Assembly (NCBI GenBank): GCA_022825005.1
Contig: JAJDYU010000008.1
Coordinates: 1-45,691, forward strand
DNA from: Acidimicrobiia bacterium
GTDB taxonomy: Bacteria; Actinomycetota; Acidimicrobiia; Acidimicrobiales; Bin134
Length of the DNA: 45,691 bases
Direction of reading: 5' to 3'
In this document: positions 17,062 through 25,734 of the stretch, piece after piece
Position numbering within the stretch: the stretch's first letter is position 1
Layout: each line of letters starts with the position of its first letter
The notes under the pieces: model-generated
Database searches by the model: none
Told to the model about the DNA's origin: nothing
Seen by the model: only the letters and a program-made list of their open reading frames with translations
Program-made: the position numbers and the translations under genes

Positions 17062-17589
17062 TTAACGCACCGACTCGCCCGAAGGATGCAGGGCCTCGGC
17101 TATGTGCTGGTCGCCGGGGGAGACAACCGTCTCGGCGTCAGAGATGTGCTGGGCTTCCAAGCCCCAACTCTCGCCTCCCTGCCAGGCTTCCTTCTTCCAG
17201 ATGGGAACGGTGGCCTTCAGCCCATCGATGCAGAATCGGGCGGCGGCAAACGCCTCCTCGCGATGGGGCGCCGAAACTGCGGCCACCACCGCCGAATCGC
17301 CGATCTCCACCCGGCCCACTCGATGCAGCAGCGCAACCCGGCCGATGTCCGGCCACCGGGCCCGAGCCTCGTCCACCAACGCCGCCAAGCGAGGGGCCAC
17401 CTGCTCCTCGTAGGCCTCGTACTCCAGCACAGTCACCCCCGGCCGACCGTCGGAGTGGTCGCGGGCCGTGCCGCTGAACAAAACGATGCCGCCGCAGTCT
17501 GGTCGCCCGATCCAGGAATAGACCCGGTCAAGCGGCAAAGGTTCCTCGCTGAGGCCAATCCAGGTCTCAGCGGTTTCAGGCGGATTCAC
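17062..17589 (-). CDS. moaE: Molybdopterin synthase catalytic subunit MoaE
   Basis: Protein of about 175 aa. It carries the MoaE hallmarks: G-T-A-R-D-H-S-D-G after the first strand, L-E-Y-E-A-Y-E, H-R-V-G-R-V-E-I-G-D, H-R-E-E-A-F, and the active-site lysines in V-P-I-W-K-K-E. MoaE transfers sulfur from MoaD thiocarboxylate to precursor Z to form molybdopterin. No moaD or other cofactor gene is nearby. The GTG at 17589 lacks a Shine-Dalgarno but has TACACT exactly 6 bases upstream, which argues for a leaderless start. The N-terminal 22 residues before the first conserved strand are longer than usual. Confidence 0.9.
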   Translation of the reverse strand: MNPPETAETWIGLSEEPLPLDRVYSWIGRPDCGGIVLFSGTARDHSDGRPGVTVLEYEAYEEQVAPRLAALVDEARARWPDIGRVALLHRVGRVEIGDSAVVAAVSAPHREEAFAAARFCIDGLKATVPIWKKEAWQGGESWGLEAQHISDAETVVSPGDQHIAEALHPSGESVR

Positions 17590-17601
17590 AGACCGAGTGT
17601 A
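17590..17601 (-). promoter_or_regulatory. Leaderless -10 element for moaE
   Basis: On the minus strand TACACT is followed by six bases (CGGTCT) and the GTG of moaE. It lies in the 49-bp gap after the SDR gene and would also supply mreB, which is 3 bp beyond moaE. Confidence 0.45.
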
Positions 17602-17638
17602 AACCCTTCCCTCCCGGTGGTTTCCAACACGGCCGCCA

Positions 17639-18733
17639 TCAGCGGCGAAATAGCCGGCGGGCAAGGGCCAACACGCCCCACACCGCACCCAACCCTCCCG
17701 CCACCGCGCCCAGCAGGGCAATCTGCTGGCGACGGCGGGGGTCCAGCATGCCCCAAGGGGGGCTCTTGTGCCCGGAGATGAAGGCCTGCTCGCTGGTGAA
17801 CTGGGGAGACCAGCCCGCGGCCCGCAGCCGGTCGCTGGCCACCACCCAGGGAAATCGGGCGTAGCGGAGCACGCCGGGGCTGGTGGGCGCCGAGCCGTTG
17901 CCCAACCACGGCACACCGGAGCGGGAAAGGGCGGGGCCCTTCTTCCACCACCACGTCGTCACACGGCGCAGGAGCTGTTCAGACATGTTGAACCGGTGGG
18001 TGCGGCCCACCAGGTCGAGGGCCGTCCCGCTGCTGATCCAGCCCTGCGGGGCCACGTTGTACACCCCGGTCAGATCGCCCACCACGCACAGCTCCACCGC
18101 AGCCGCCAGGTCATCCATGTGGAGGAACTGAACGGGGACCTCGCTCTCCCCGTTGAGGTTGGCCGCCGACCGCAACGAGCGGACCACCCAGCCCACGTGC
18201 TCCTCGGCCAAGCTGGCCGTGGGCCGCAAGGTGACGATGTCCACATCGCTATGCTCCTCGGCCCACTGGGCGGCAAACCGCTCCTGCTCCGCCTTGTTGA
18301 CGGCAAAGCCGCACTCGGGAAGGGGACGCAGCGCCGAGGCTTCGGTGAGCGGCACCGGGTTGTCGGGCCAAGCGCCATAGACCATGGCCGAGGACATCAG
18401 CACCAGTCGTCCGACTCCGGCGGTGCCGGCGGCATCCAGCAACCGCCGGGTCACCTCGGAATCTCGAGTGCCCTCCGACCCGTTTTCCGACCACGGCTCC
18501 AGCGCCGACACCAGATGAACCAGTACGTCCACATCAGCCAACAGGGCCTCGAGGTTCATTTCTGCTATGTCGCCGGAAATGTACTCCATTCCGGCGATGC
18601 CGGGATCGGGGCGCAGGTCGAGGCCGATCACCGAGTCGACCCGGCCATGACCCGCCAGACGGCGGCCGACGCGAAGGCCAAGAGGGCCGCACGCACCGGC
18701 AATGGCCACAGAGATCGGGGCGGTATCGATCAC
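17639..18733 (-). CDS. Extended SDR (NAD-dependent epimerase-like) with C-terminal membrane anchor
   Basis: Protein of 364 aa. The Rossmann motif G-A-C-G-P-L-G lies at residues 13-19, the family motif D-V-L-V-H-L-V-S at about 69-76, and the active-site Ser in L-M-S-S-A at 112-116. The position of the catalytic Tyr in the Y-x-x-x-K motif reads F143-A-V-N-K147, so the Tyr appears to be Phe. A hydrophobic stretch followed by R-R-L-F-R-R at the very C-terminus looks like a tail anchor. The GTG at 18733 is preceded by TAGCCT at 6 bases. NAD(P)-binding is likely; catalytic activity and substrate are uncertain. Confidence 0.75.
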   Translation of the reverse strand: MIDTAPISVAIAGACGPLGLRVGRRLAGHGRVDSVIGLDLRPDPGIAGMEYISGDIAEMNLEALLADVDVLVHLVSALEPWSENGSEGTRDSEVTRRLLDAAGTAGVGRLVLMSSAMVYGAWPDNPVPLTEASALRPLPECGFAVNKAEQERFAAQWAEEHSDVDIVTLRPTASLAEEHVGWVVRSLRSAANLNGESEVPVQFLHMDDLAAAVELCVVGDLTGVYNVAPQGWISSGTALDLVGRTHRFNMSEQLLRRVTTWWWKKGPALSRSGVPWLGNGSAPTSPGVLRYARFPWVVASDRLRAAGWSPQFTSEQAFISGHKSPPWGMLDPRRRQQIALLGAVAGGLGAVWGVLALARRLFRR

Positions 18734-18796
18734 CCATTGAGGCTACGTCCAAGTTCCCCATAACTGCTACCGCAGACCAGCCGGTAGCCTCACAGT
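18734..18796. promoter_or_regulatory. Mirror-image divergent leaderless promoters
   Basis: TGAGGCTAC (18738-18746) and GTAGCCTCA (18784-18792) are 9-bp inverted copies. Read outward, each contains TAGCCT followed after exactly 6 bases by GTG: the SDR gene at 18733 and the Zincin_2 gene at 18797. A further dyad, GCTACCG (18766-18772) with CGGTAGC (18782-18788), overlaps the plus-strand -10 and could be an operator. No Shine-Dalgarno is present on either side. Confidence 0.55.
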
Positions 18797-19975
18797 GTGA
18801 GCGATCCAGACTCGCCCGAGGAGTTCAACCCCTTCAAGGGAATGCCGATATTCGGAGACCTGGGCAAGCTCTTCTCCCAGCAGGCCTCGTCCACTTGGGA
18901 GACGGCGCGCCAGTTTGCGGTGGCGGTGGCCACCGAAGGGCAGTCTGAGCCCAACGTCGACCCGTCCGACCGCATCGCGCTGGAGGAACTGGGGCGAGTC
19001 GCCGAACTCCAGGTGGCCAACGCCACTGGTCTGACCACCACCCGCGACGGCCAAGCCGCCACGATCGTGCCGGTGACCCGCACGCAGTGGGCCACTGCCA
19101 CTCTGGAGTCCTATCAGCATCTATTGGAGCCCATCGGAGACGTGTCGAGCCGAGTGGGGACGGAGGAGGAGTCGTTCGACCCAGCTCAGGCCATGTTCGG
19201 CCAAATCATGAAGATGATCGGCCCGGTCATGCTGAGCATGACCGCCGGGAGCATGGTGGGCAACCTCGCCCGCCGGAGCCTGGGCCAGTACGACCTGCCC
19301 ATACCTCGAAGCGGCTCGAATCTCATGGTGGTACCGGCCAACATCGACGAGTTGGCCGAGGAGTGGAGCCTCGACCCCTCCGACCTCCGGCTGTGGGTCT
19401 GCATGAGCGAGCTAACCCACCATGCTGTGCTGTCCATCCCCCACGTGAGCCAGCGTCTCGACGAGCTGTTGGCCGACTACGTCCGCAGCTTCGAGGCCGA
19501 CCCGGCGGCGCTGGAGAGCCGGCTGAGCGATTTCGACCTTGCCAACCCCGAGTCCATGGGCGATCTCCAGTCGGTGCTGGGCGATCCCGAGATCATCCTG
19601 GGGGCGATCCAGTCACCGGCCCAGCGGGTACTGCTGCCCCAGATCACAGCGCTGGTGACGGTGATCGCCGGCTATGTCGACTGGACCATGGACAGCATCG
19701 GACGCGGGCTCATCGGCTCCTACCAGCGCCTCAGCGAAGCCCTGAGGCGGCGGCGGGTGACGGCCGACGTGTCTGACCGCTTCATCGAGCGGATGTTCGG
19801 CCTGGAACTCAGCCAAGACCAGTACGACCGCGGGTCGGCCTTCGCCAGCGGGGTGTTGGAGCGGGCGGGAACCGACGGCTTGGCCCGGCTGTGGCATTCG
19901 GAGCGAGAACTGCCTACGCCCTCTGAGGTTGACGCTCCGGGCCTGTGGCTGGCCCGGATCGACCTGCCGGATTAG
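18797..19975 (+). CDS. Zincin_2 (DUF2342) family protein, zinc motif altered
   Basis: Protein of 392 aa resembling the putative hydrolases sometimes annotated as F420-biosynthesis-associated. The region L-R-L-W-V-C-M-S-E-L-T-H-H corresponds to the family's L-W-x-x-x-H-E-x-x-H zinc motif, but the first His is Ser204; Glu205 and His208 remain. The protein ends in the usual E-R-E-L-P-T-P-S-E segment with D-A-P-G-L-W-L-A-R. The start is a GTG with TAGCCT at 6 bases and no Shine-Dalgarno. The 3' end overlaps the convergent MFS gene by 62 bp. Assignment rests on remembered family features. Confidence 0.7.
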   Translation: MSDPDSPEEFNPFKGMPIFGDLGKLFSQQASSTWETARQFAVAVATEGQSEPNVDPSDRIALEELGRVAELQVANATGLTTTRDGQAATIVPVTRTQWATATLESYQHLLEPIGDVSSRVGTEEESFDPAQAMFGQIMKMIGPVMLSMTAGSMVGNLARRSLGQYDLPIPRSGSNLMVVPANIDELAEEWSLDPSDLRLWVCMSELTHHAVLSIPHVSQRLDELLADYVRSFEADPAALESRLSDFDLANPESMGDLQSVLGDPEIILGAIQSPAQRVLLPQITALVTVIAGYVDWTMDSIGRGLIGSYQRLSEALRRRRVTADVSDRFIERMFGLELSQDQYDRGSAFASGVLERAGTDGLARLWHSERELPTPSEVDAPGLWLARIDLPD

Positions 19976-21197
19976 GTGTTGGCCGCAGCCAGAAGAACAC
20001 TGCTGCCGCTGCGGCGGCTACGGCAATGAGGATGAAGCCCACTCGGGCGGGCATGGGGATGACCACGGGGATTAGCGCGCCCAGCACCCAGAAGATCTGA
20101 AAGCGGGTCTCGAAGACGGCGAACGAGCGGCCGTGGTCGGCGCCCTCGGCGTCGCGCTGCACGATGGAGTCGAAGGACAGCTTGCCAGCACTGGCGGCCA
20201 TGCCCACTCCGAGGGCCAACAGCAGGGTGGAGCCATACCCCCCGCCCCACGCGGCCACCAGGCCGACCAGGAACAGGGCCAACAGCGCGCTGGCGATGAT
20301 CACCTCCTCGCGGATCCGATCCCGCAGCTTGGGAGCCAGCAGCGATCCCACCAAGAACCCGCAGACCAGGAAGGCCGCCACCAGTCCCAGCTTCCAGGCC
20401 GGGCTGGCATCGGAGGCCACATCGCCTTGGAGGGCATGGCGGATTCCGGCCCCGAATGCCTTGCCCACGCCGGAGAGGTTCACGTCGTCGGCCCCGCCCC
20501 GCAGGGCGAACGCGGCCAGGAAGGTGGTGAACCCCACGATGCCCCGCAGCGTGCCAGTGGCCGACGCCGCCTTGCGGATGCCCACCGTGCGGAGCTTGCT
20601 GTCCTCGTCATCATCTGTCGGTTTCGGCGCCACTCGGCCCGGGGGAAGCGACAGGCAAGAAAGGGCGCACAAGATGTACACCACCATGGCCATCCCCACC
20701 GCCCACGAAGGCCCTCCCAACCAGTTGGCCAAAAGGGCGGGACCCGCGCCGATGAATCCGCAAACGCTCCCCACCAGCGCCAGCCGGGCATTGCCGCCTA
20801 CGAATTGCTCCTCGTTCCGCAAGATGATGGGCACCATGGATGCCTTGGCCACTCCATAGCTCTTCTGGAGGATCAGCATGGCGAAAGAGAGGGGAAACAG
20901 CAGCAGCGAATCCATGTTGGAGATCATCAGAAAGGCGAAGAACGCCCGACCCGCGTTGATGGCGAAGATCATGGGGCGCCGCCCGCCCCGGAAGCGGTCC
21001 AGGGCCGGGCCGATCAACGGCCCGACCACCGCGAACGGCGCCATGGTCAACAGCAGATAGAGGGTGACCCGGAGGCGGGCCGCGCTGGGATCGATGGAGA
21101 AGAAGAGAGACCCGGCTAAAGCGACGGTGACCATGGCGTCGCCGGCGGCTCCGAGGGCATGAACCCTAACCAGCCGCAAGAACGGGGTGTTGATCAC
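19914..21197 (-). CDS. MFS transporter
   Basis: Protein of 427 aa with about 12 hydrophobic segments and the loop P-A-L-D-R-F-R-G-G-R-R between helices 2 and 3, the typical MFS motif A region. A charged cytoplasmic loop (D-D-D-E-D-S-K-L) of variable type separates the halves. The hydrophilic C-terminal tail rich in Pro, Gly and Arg is encoded in the 62 bp shared with the convergent Zincin_2 gene. The GTG at 21197 has TATCTT 6 bases upstream and no Shine-Dalgarno. Substrate unknown; drug or metabolite efflux is a guess from family. Confidence 0.8.
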   Translation of the reverse strand: MINTPFLRLVRVHALGAAGDAMVTVALAGSLFFSIDPSAARLRVTLYLLLTMAPFAVVGPLIGPALDRFRGGRRPMIFAINAGRAFFAFLMISNMDSLLLFPLSFAMLILQKSYGVAKASMVPIILRNEEQFVGGNARLALVGSVCGFIGAGPALLANWLGGPSWAVGMAMVVYILCALSCLSLPPGRVAPKPTDDDEDSKLRTVGIRKAASATGTLRGIVGFTTFLAAFALRGGADDVNLSGVGKAFGAGIRHALQGDVASDASPAWKLGLVAAFLVCGFLVGSLLAPKLRDRIREEVIIASALLALFLVGLVAAWGGGYGSTLLLALGVGMAASAGKLSFDSIVQRDAEGADHGRSFAVFETRFQIFWVLGALIPVVIPMPARVGFILIAVAAAAAAVFFWLRPTPNPAGRSGPATGPERQPQRA

Positions 21198-21209
21198 ACT
21201 ATGAAGATA
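21198..21209 (-). promoter_or_regulatory. Leaderless -10 element for the MFS gene
   Basis: On the minus strand TATCTT is followed by CATAGT and the GTG at 21197, the same TANNNT-N6-start layout as at several other genes here. It lies between the response regulator stop (21220) and the MFS start, so the MFS gene need not depend on the phosphate operon. Confidence 0.5.
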
Positions 21210-21219
21210 TCGGCGGGGC

Positions 21220-21945
21220 CTAGGGCGGTGCGGTCTCTGCCGGGACGCCGGTGGCGTACTTGTAGCCCAGGCCTCGGATGGTCACGATTCGACGGGGATT
21301 GGAGGGATCGTCCTCGACTTTGGATCGAAGCCGCTTGATATGGACGTCGAGCGTCTTGGTATCGCCCACGTAGTCGCTACCCCACACCTGGTCGATCAGC
21401 GCGTCGCGGGTCAACACCCGCCCCGCGTTGGTCAACAGCAGTTCCAACAAGTCGAATTCCTTGAGCGGCAGCTCTAGCGGCTGCCCTCTCACAAACACCT
21501 CATGGCGCTCGGGGTCCACCGCCACATCGCCCACCTCAATGACATCTCCCCGGAACGTCTCGCTCTCCGCCGTCCATCGGGAACGCCGCAGCAGCGAGCG
21601 CATGCGGGAGATCAGCTCGCGCAGCCGATAGGGCTTGGTCACGTAGTCGTCGGCCCCCACCTCCAAGCCGACCACCGCGTCGATCTCCTCGCCCTTGGCG
21701 GTGACCATGATGATGGGCACCTGGGAGCGGGCCCGTATCTGGCGGCAGACGTCCACACCGGAAACCAGGGGCAGCATCACGTCAAGCAGCACGATGTCGG
21801 GGGAGTAGGCGTTGAAGAAGTCGAGGGCTTCCTTGCCGTCGCGGGCAACGTTCACAGTGAAGCCCTCCCGGGTCAGCCCCACGGTCAGCGCCTCGACAAA
21901 CGACTCCTCGTCTTCAACGATGAGAACCCGGGCCGACGCGCTCAT
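21220..21945 (-). CDS. regX3: OmpR-family response regulator (RegX3/PhoP-like)
   Basis: Protein of 241 aa: receiver domain (residues about 5-120) with acidic pair E-D-E near residue 11-13, phosphoacceptor Asp in D-I-V-L-L-D-V-M-L-P, Thr in M-V-T-A-K-G and Lys in V-T-K-P-Y; then a winged-helix DNA-binding domain ending R-I-V-T-I-R-G-L-G-Y-K-Y. It overlaps the kinase gene by 4 bp (ATGA) and lies directly downstream of pst-phoU, so it is very likely the phosphate-starvation regulator that binds the PHO box before pstS. The symbol follows context; phoP or phoB would describe the same role. Confidence 0.88.
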   Translation of the reverse strand: MSASARVLIVEDEESFVEALTVGLTREGFTVNVARDGKEALDFFNAYSPDIVLLDVMLPLVSGVDVCRQIRARSQVPIIMVTAKGEEIDAVVGLEVGADDYVTKPYRLRELISRMRSLLRRSRWTAESETFRGDVIEVGDVAVDPERHEVFVRGQPLELPLKEFDLLELLLTNAGRVLTRDALIDQVWGSDYVGDTKTLDVHIKRLRSKVEDDPSNPRRIVTIRGLGYKYATGVPAETAPP

Positions 21946-23093
21946 GGCTGCACCCCGACCAGGAGGGCCAATGTGAACGAAGAGCCCTCCCCTTCGGTGG
22001 ACTCCACCCGTACTTCTCCCCCGTGGTTGTTGGCCACATGGCGCACGATGGCCAATCCCAAGCCCACCCCGCCTCCGGCGCTCTCCCGTGACCGGTCCAC
22101 TTGGTAGAACCGCTCAAATATGCGCTCTTGGTGGCGCAGAGGGATCCCATAGCCCTGGTCGCTCACCTCCACCTCCACGCAATCGCCTTCCAGCCGGGTT
22201 GTGACTCTGATCAGTCGGTCGGCTTCGGAATGCTTGACCGCGTTGTCCAGCAGGTTGTACACCGCGGTCGTGAGCTGTCGACGATCGGCATTCACAACCA
22301 GTTCGAGGGCGGGAAGAACGGTTTCGATAGGTACCTGCTTCTCCTCGGCCATGGGCGATACCCGGGAAAGTGCGTCGCTGATCACGTGCTGTACCGACAC
22401 TGGGGCCCGCTCTGATGCTTCATTGCTCTCGATCCGACTGAGCTCCAGCAGATCGTCCATGATGTCGGACAGCCGGATGGCCTCGGACTGAACCCTCGCC
22501 GCTAACCGGGTTGCCACCTCAGGATCGGTTTCCCCCGCCAGGGTCTCGGCCAACAGGCTGAGCGCCCCCATCGGGGTCCGAAGCTCGTGGCTGATGTTGG
22601 CCACAAAGTCCCGTCGCATGGCATCCAGCCGCTGGGGCTCGGTGATGTCGTCGATGAGGACCACCGAGCCATAGTCTCGCCCATCGAGTCGCAAAGGCAG
22701 GGCGCCAACAAACAGGGTTTGGCGAGGTGGACCGAACAACTCGACTTCCCGCTCCACTGCCTTCCCCTGGGCCGCTTCGGCCAATAGCTCGGCCACTGCG
22801 GCCTCTACTAAGGCCTCACCATGGCGGGCTTCGGTGTAGGGCAAAGCGAAGGGATTGCGATACAACACCGTGCCGGCTGCATCGGCGATCACCACCCCTT
22901 GGGTAATGGCGTCCAGCGACAGCCGGAGGCGGGTCTCGCTCTCCACAACCTCGACTTCTTGGCGGCGGTGCAGCTCATCGTCGCGGCGGCGATTGCTCTC
23001 CGCAACCACAAGATGCCGGTGCTCGCGCCACGCCACCGCCCCGACCAAGATGAGGCCCGCCACGGCGACCAGCACAACCAGCGTCACGATCAC
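21942..23093 (-). CDS. senX3: Sensor histidine kinase (SenX3/PhoR-like)
   Basis: Protein of 383 aa with one N-terminal membrane helix (residues about 2-22), a linker helix, a PAS domain (about 55-135), then the HisKA H-box F-V-A-N-I-S-H-E-L-R-T-P and the HATPase motifs (N box L-L-D-N-A-V-K-H-S, G1 D-Q-G-Y-G-I-P, G2 G-V-G-L-G-L-A-I-V). The single membrane helix with a cytoplasmic PAS matches kinases that sense phosphate indirectly through PstB and PhoU, both encoded just upstream. Start is GTG at 23093. In mycobacteria SenX3 partners RegX3, the arrangement seen here. Confidence 0.88.
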   Translation of the reverse strand: MIVTLVVLVAVAGLILVGAVAWREHRHLVVAESNRRRDDELHRRQEVEVVESETRLRLSLDAITQGVVIADAAGTVLYRNPFALPYTEARHGEALVEAAVAELLAEAAQGKAVEREVELFGPPRQTLFVGALPLRLDGRDYGSVVLIDDITEPQRLDAMRRDFVANISHELRTPMGALSLLAETLAGETDPEVATRLAARVQSEAIRLSDIMDDLLELSRIESNEASERAPVSVQHVISDALSRVSPMAEEKQVPIETVLPALELVVNADRRQLTTAVYNLLDNAVKHSEADRLIRVTTRLEGDCVEVEVSDQGYGIPLRHQERIFERFYQVDRSRESAGGGVGLGLAIVRHVANNHGGEVRVESTEGEGSSFTLALLVGVQP

Positions 23094-23130
23094 CCGGTCA
23101 CCCCATTAGCGGCGACCAGGCACATCAACC

Positions 23131-23859
23131 TCACTCCTCGTCGGTCTCGTCGGTCTCGTCGCGGTTGCCTTGCTCTCGAACCTGCACTCGGGCCGACCCG
23201 GTGTACTCGGGGAGCCATCCCGTGACCATATACACCACCCGTTCGCCGATGTTCACCGCATGGTCGCCGATGCGCTCGTAGTACCGGCTGATCAAGCAAA
23301 GCTGGACTGCGGCCTGGAGGTCGATGGAGCCGTCGTTGTGGGCTTGGAACACGGCCTGAACACAGTCGCGGTTAAGGGCGTCGAGTTGGTCGTCGATGTC
23401 GTCGAGGGCGGCAGCCAGCCCCGCGTTTCCGTCCACGTAGGCGTCAATGGCCAAGCGCATCAGCCGGCAAGCTTCCTCGCTCATTCGCACCAGCAGCCCC
23501 CGAAGGGTGGCGTCGTAGCGGGTGCCGTAGATGCGCCTCGTGGCCTTGGCGATGTTGACGGCCAAATCGCCCGACCGCTCCAATTCGGCGTTCAGCCGGA
23601 GGGCGGTGCTGAGCGCCCGCAGATCACCGGCCATGGGAGACTGGAGGGCCAGCACCTGATGGCACCGCTCCTCAAGGTGTACCGACAGGTAGTCGAGGTC
23701 GTCGTCGGCGGTGATGAGCTCCTGGGCCAGCTTCAAATCGGATTCCAGCAGAGCCTCGGTGGCCCGGGGGATGGACTCCGATACCAGCGCCGCCATGCGA
23801 ACGATACCGGCCTGGATCTCATCCAGCTCTTCATGGAACGACTTGCGGAGCTCCTCCAT
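23131..23859 (-). CDS. phoU: Phosphate signalling protein PhoU
   Basis: Protein of 242 aa made of two three-helix PhoU repeats. The metal-binding motifs appear as D-D-x-x-D-type sequences (A-D-D-D-L-D-Y-L and D-D-I-D-D-Q-L-D) and the conserved R-Y-Y-E-R-I-G-D-H-A-V-N-I-G-E is intact near residue 195-210. PhoU represses the Pho regulon when phosphate is plentiful by acting with PstSCAB and the sensor kinase. It lies 15 bp after pstB and 37 bp before the kinase gene. The C-terminal 30 residues are acidic and repetitive (E-T-D-E). Confidence 0.93.
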   Translation of the reverse strand: MEELRKSFHEELDEIQAGIVRMAALVSESIPRATEALLESDLKLAQELITADDDLDYLSVHLEERCHQVLALQSPMAGDLRALSTALRLNAELERSGDLAVNIAKATRRIYGTRYDATLRGLLVRMSEEACRLMRLAIDAYVDGNAGLAAALDDIDDQLDALNRDCVQAVFQAHNDGSIDLQAAVQLCLISRYYERIGDHAVNIGERVVYMVTGWLPEYTGSARVQVREQGNRDETDETDEE

Positions 23860-23874
23860 CGCGGCCTCCTCGGA

Positions 23875-24774
23875 TCAGCCGAATCGGCCGGTCACGTAGT
23901 TCTCGGTGCGCTCGTCGGAGGGGTTCGAGAAGATGGTCTCGGTCCGGTCGTATTCCACCAGCAGACCGCTCCGCTGGTCGGTGGTGGAGTCGAGCTGGGC
24001 GGTGAAGAACGCGGTCCGGTCGCTGATGCGGGCGGCTTGCTGCATGTTGTGGGTGACGATCACGATGGTGTAGTCGTCCTTGATCTCCTGCATCAGATCT
24101 TCGATGCGGGTAGTGGCGATGGGATCGAGAGCCGAACACGGCTCGTCCATCAACAGCACATCGGGATCGACGGCAATCGCCCGGGCGATGCACAGCCGCT
24201 GCTGCTGTCCGCCCGAGAGCCCCAGCGCGGAGTCTTTCATCCGATCGTGGACTTCGTCCCACAGGGCGGCCCGGTGCAGCGACCGCTCCACGATGTCGTC
24301 CAGGTCGCCTTTCTTCTTGGCCATCCCGGTCACCCGGGGGCCGAAGGCGACGTTGTCGTATATCGACTTGGGGAACGGATTTGGCTTCTGGAACACCATG
24401 CCGATGCGGCGGCGGACCTCCACCGGGTCGACTCGGGGGTCGTAGAGGGGCACGTTGCGGAAATTCAACCGGCCCTCGACACGGGCAGTGGGAATGAGGT
24501 CGTTCATCCGGTTGAAGCAGCGCAGCACCGTGGTCTTGCCACAGCCCGAGGGACCGATCATGGCGGTGATCTCGTGCTCGTACACCGTGAAGGTGGCCCC
24601 TTGGACAGCCCGGAAATCTCCGTAGTACACGTTCAGGTCTTCCACCTCGAAAACCGGGTCGCCTGTGTCGTCGGGCACAGCCGCTTGCCCGGTGCGATCA
24701 ATGTCCAAATGGAGATGAGGAGAGGCTTCGGGCTCGACCATTTCAGGGGCCATACTTCCAGAGACTGCTACCAC
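23875..24774 (-). CDS. pstB: Phosphate ABC transporter ATPase PstB
   Basis: Protein of 299 aa. Walker A is G-P-S-G-C-G-K-T-T, the PstB-specific [12 protein letters not shown] follows, the signature is [16 protein letters not shown], and Walker B is [12 protein letters not shown]. The end [10 protein letters not shown] is typical. The GTG at 24774 has GAGAGGG 7 bases upstream, which supports it over the internal ATG at 24753; the resulting N-terminus is about 40 residues longer than E. coli PstB and likely disordered. It follows pstA by 3 bp. Confidence 0.95.
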   Translation of the reverse strand: MVAVSGSMAPEMVEPEASPHLHLDIDRTGQAAVPDDTGDPVFEVEDLNVYYGDFRAVQGATFTVYEHEITAMIGPSGCGKTTVLRCFNRMNDLIPTARVEGRLNFRNVPLYDPRVDPVEVRRRIGMVFQKPNPFPKSIYDNVAFGPRVTGMAKKKGDLDDIVERSLHRAALWDEVHDRMKDSALGLSGGQQQRLCIARAIAVDPDVLLMDEPCSALDPIATTRIEDLMQEIKDDYTIVIVTHNMQQAARISDRTAFFTAQLDSTTDQRSGLLVEYDRTETIFSNPSDERTENYVTGRFG

Positions 24775-24777
24775 GAA

Positions 24778-25734
24778 TCACCCTCTCTTTTTCTCGAAGT
24801 GGTTGCGCAACAAGATGGCCGCCGCATTCATCAGGATAACGAACACCAGCAGAACCACGATGGCAGCGGCCGCGGCTTCGGCGAAGCCCGGATCGCGACC
24901 GGAGTTCTGCACCCATTCGACGATGATCACTGGCATGGCCATGAATGACTCAGCGTTGATGGCGCTGAGGTCGAAGAAACCCGGATTGCCCCCCAGCCGG
25001 CCGGAGACCGCCCCCACCAGGAGCAGCGGAGCGGCCTCGCCGATGCCCCGGGACATCGACAGAAGTGTCCCGGTGAAGATGCCGGGAGCGGCGTAGGGCA
25101 GCACCTGGCTGCGAATCATGGTCCACTTGGTGGCCCCCACACCGTAGGCCCCCTCTTTCAGCCCTTGGGGCACGGCTCGAATCGCTTCTTGGGCGGTGAT
25201 GATCACGATGGGCAGCACCAAGATGGCCAGCGTGATACCTGCGGCGGCGATCGACTTGCCGCCGGTGAGATCGCCCAGGCTCTGCACGAACAAGAACAGG
25301 CCGAGCAGGCCGTACACAATCGACGGAACCCCGGCCAGGTTGCGGATGTTCAATTCGATGAACCGGGTGAATCGGTTCCTGGGCGCGTATTCCTCCAACC
25401 AGATAGCCGCGCCGATACCGATGGGAAAGGCCAGCACGGCTACGAAGACGGCGATCCAGAACGTGCCCACCAGCGCTTGCTGAACGCCCAGCTTGGGATC
25501 GTCGGAGAGGGAGCGCATGGTGCCTGACAAGAAGCCGCCCGGTCGTCCGGTGAGCAACCCCCAGGCGTCGATCATCACGTCCGCGATCAGCACGCCGATG
25601 ATGAACAGCGATATCAGCAAGGTCGTAAGCAAGCTGAACTGGAATACTCGCCCCCGCACGTCGGCGGCCCGACGCTCCATGGCCTGCACCATCACCTTGC
25701 TGGTGCGATCGCCGATCAGCCTCGCCTTGGCCAT
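24778..25734 (-). CDS. pstA: Phosphate ABC transporter permease PstA
   Basis: Protein of 318 aa with about six transmembrane helices. The EAA loop A-I-R-A-V-P-Q-G-L-K-E-G-A-Y-G-V-G-A-T-K-W (residues about 185-205) is the PstA form, and I-W-L-E-E-Y-A-P-R-N precedes it. The ATG shares its A with the TGA of pstC. With PstC it forms the phosphate channel energised by PstB. Confidence 0.95.
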   Translation of the reverse strand: MAKARLIGDRTSKVMVQAMERRAADVRGRVFQFSLLTTLLISLFIIGVLIADVMIDAWGLLTGRPGGFLSGTMRSLSDDPKLGVQQALVGTFWIAVFVAVLAFPIGIGAAIWLEEYAPRNRFTRFIELNIRNLAGVPSIVYGLLGLFLFVQSLGDLTGGKSIAAAGITLAILVLPIVIITAQEAIRAVPQGLKEGAYGVGATKWTMIRSQVLPYAAPGIFTGTLLSMSRGIGEAAPLLLVGAVSGRLGGNPGFFDLSAINAESFMAMPVIIVEWVQNSGRDPGFAEAAAAAIVVLLVFVILMNAAAILLRNHFEKKRG

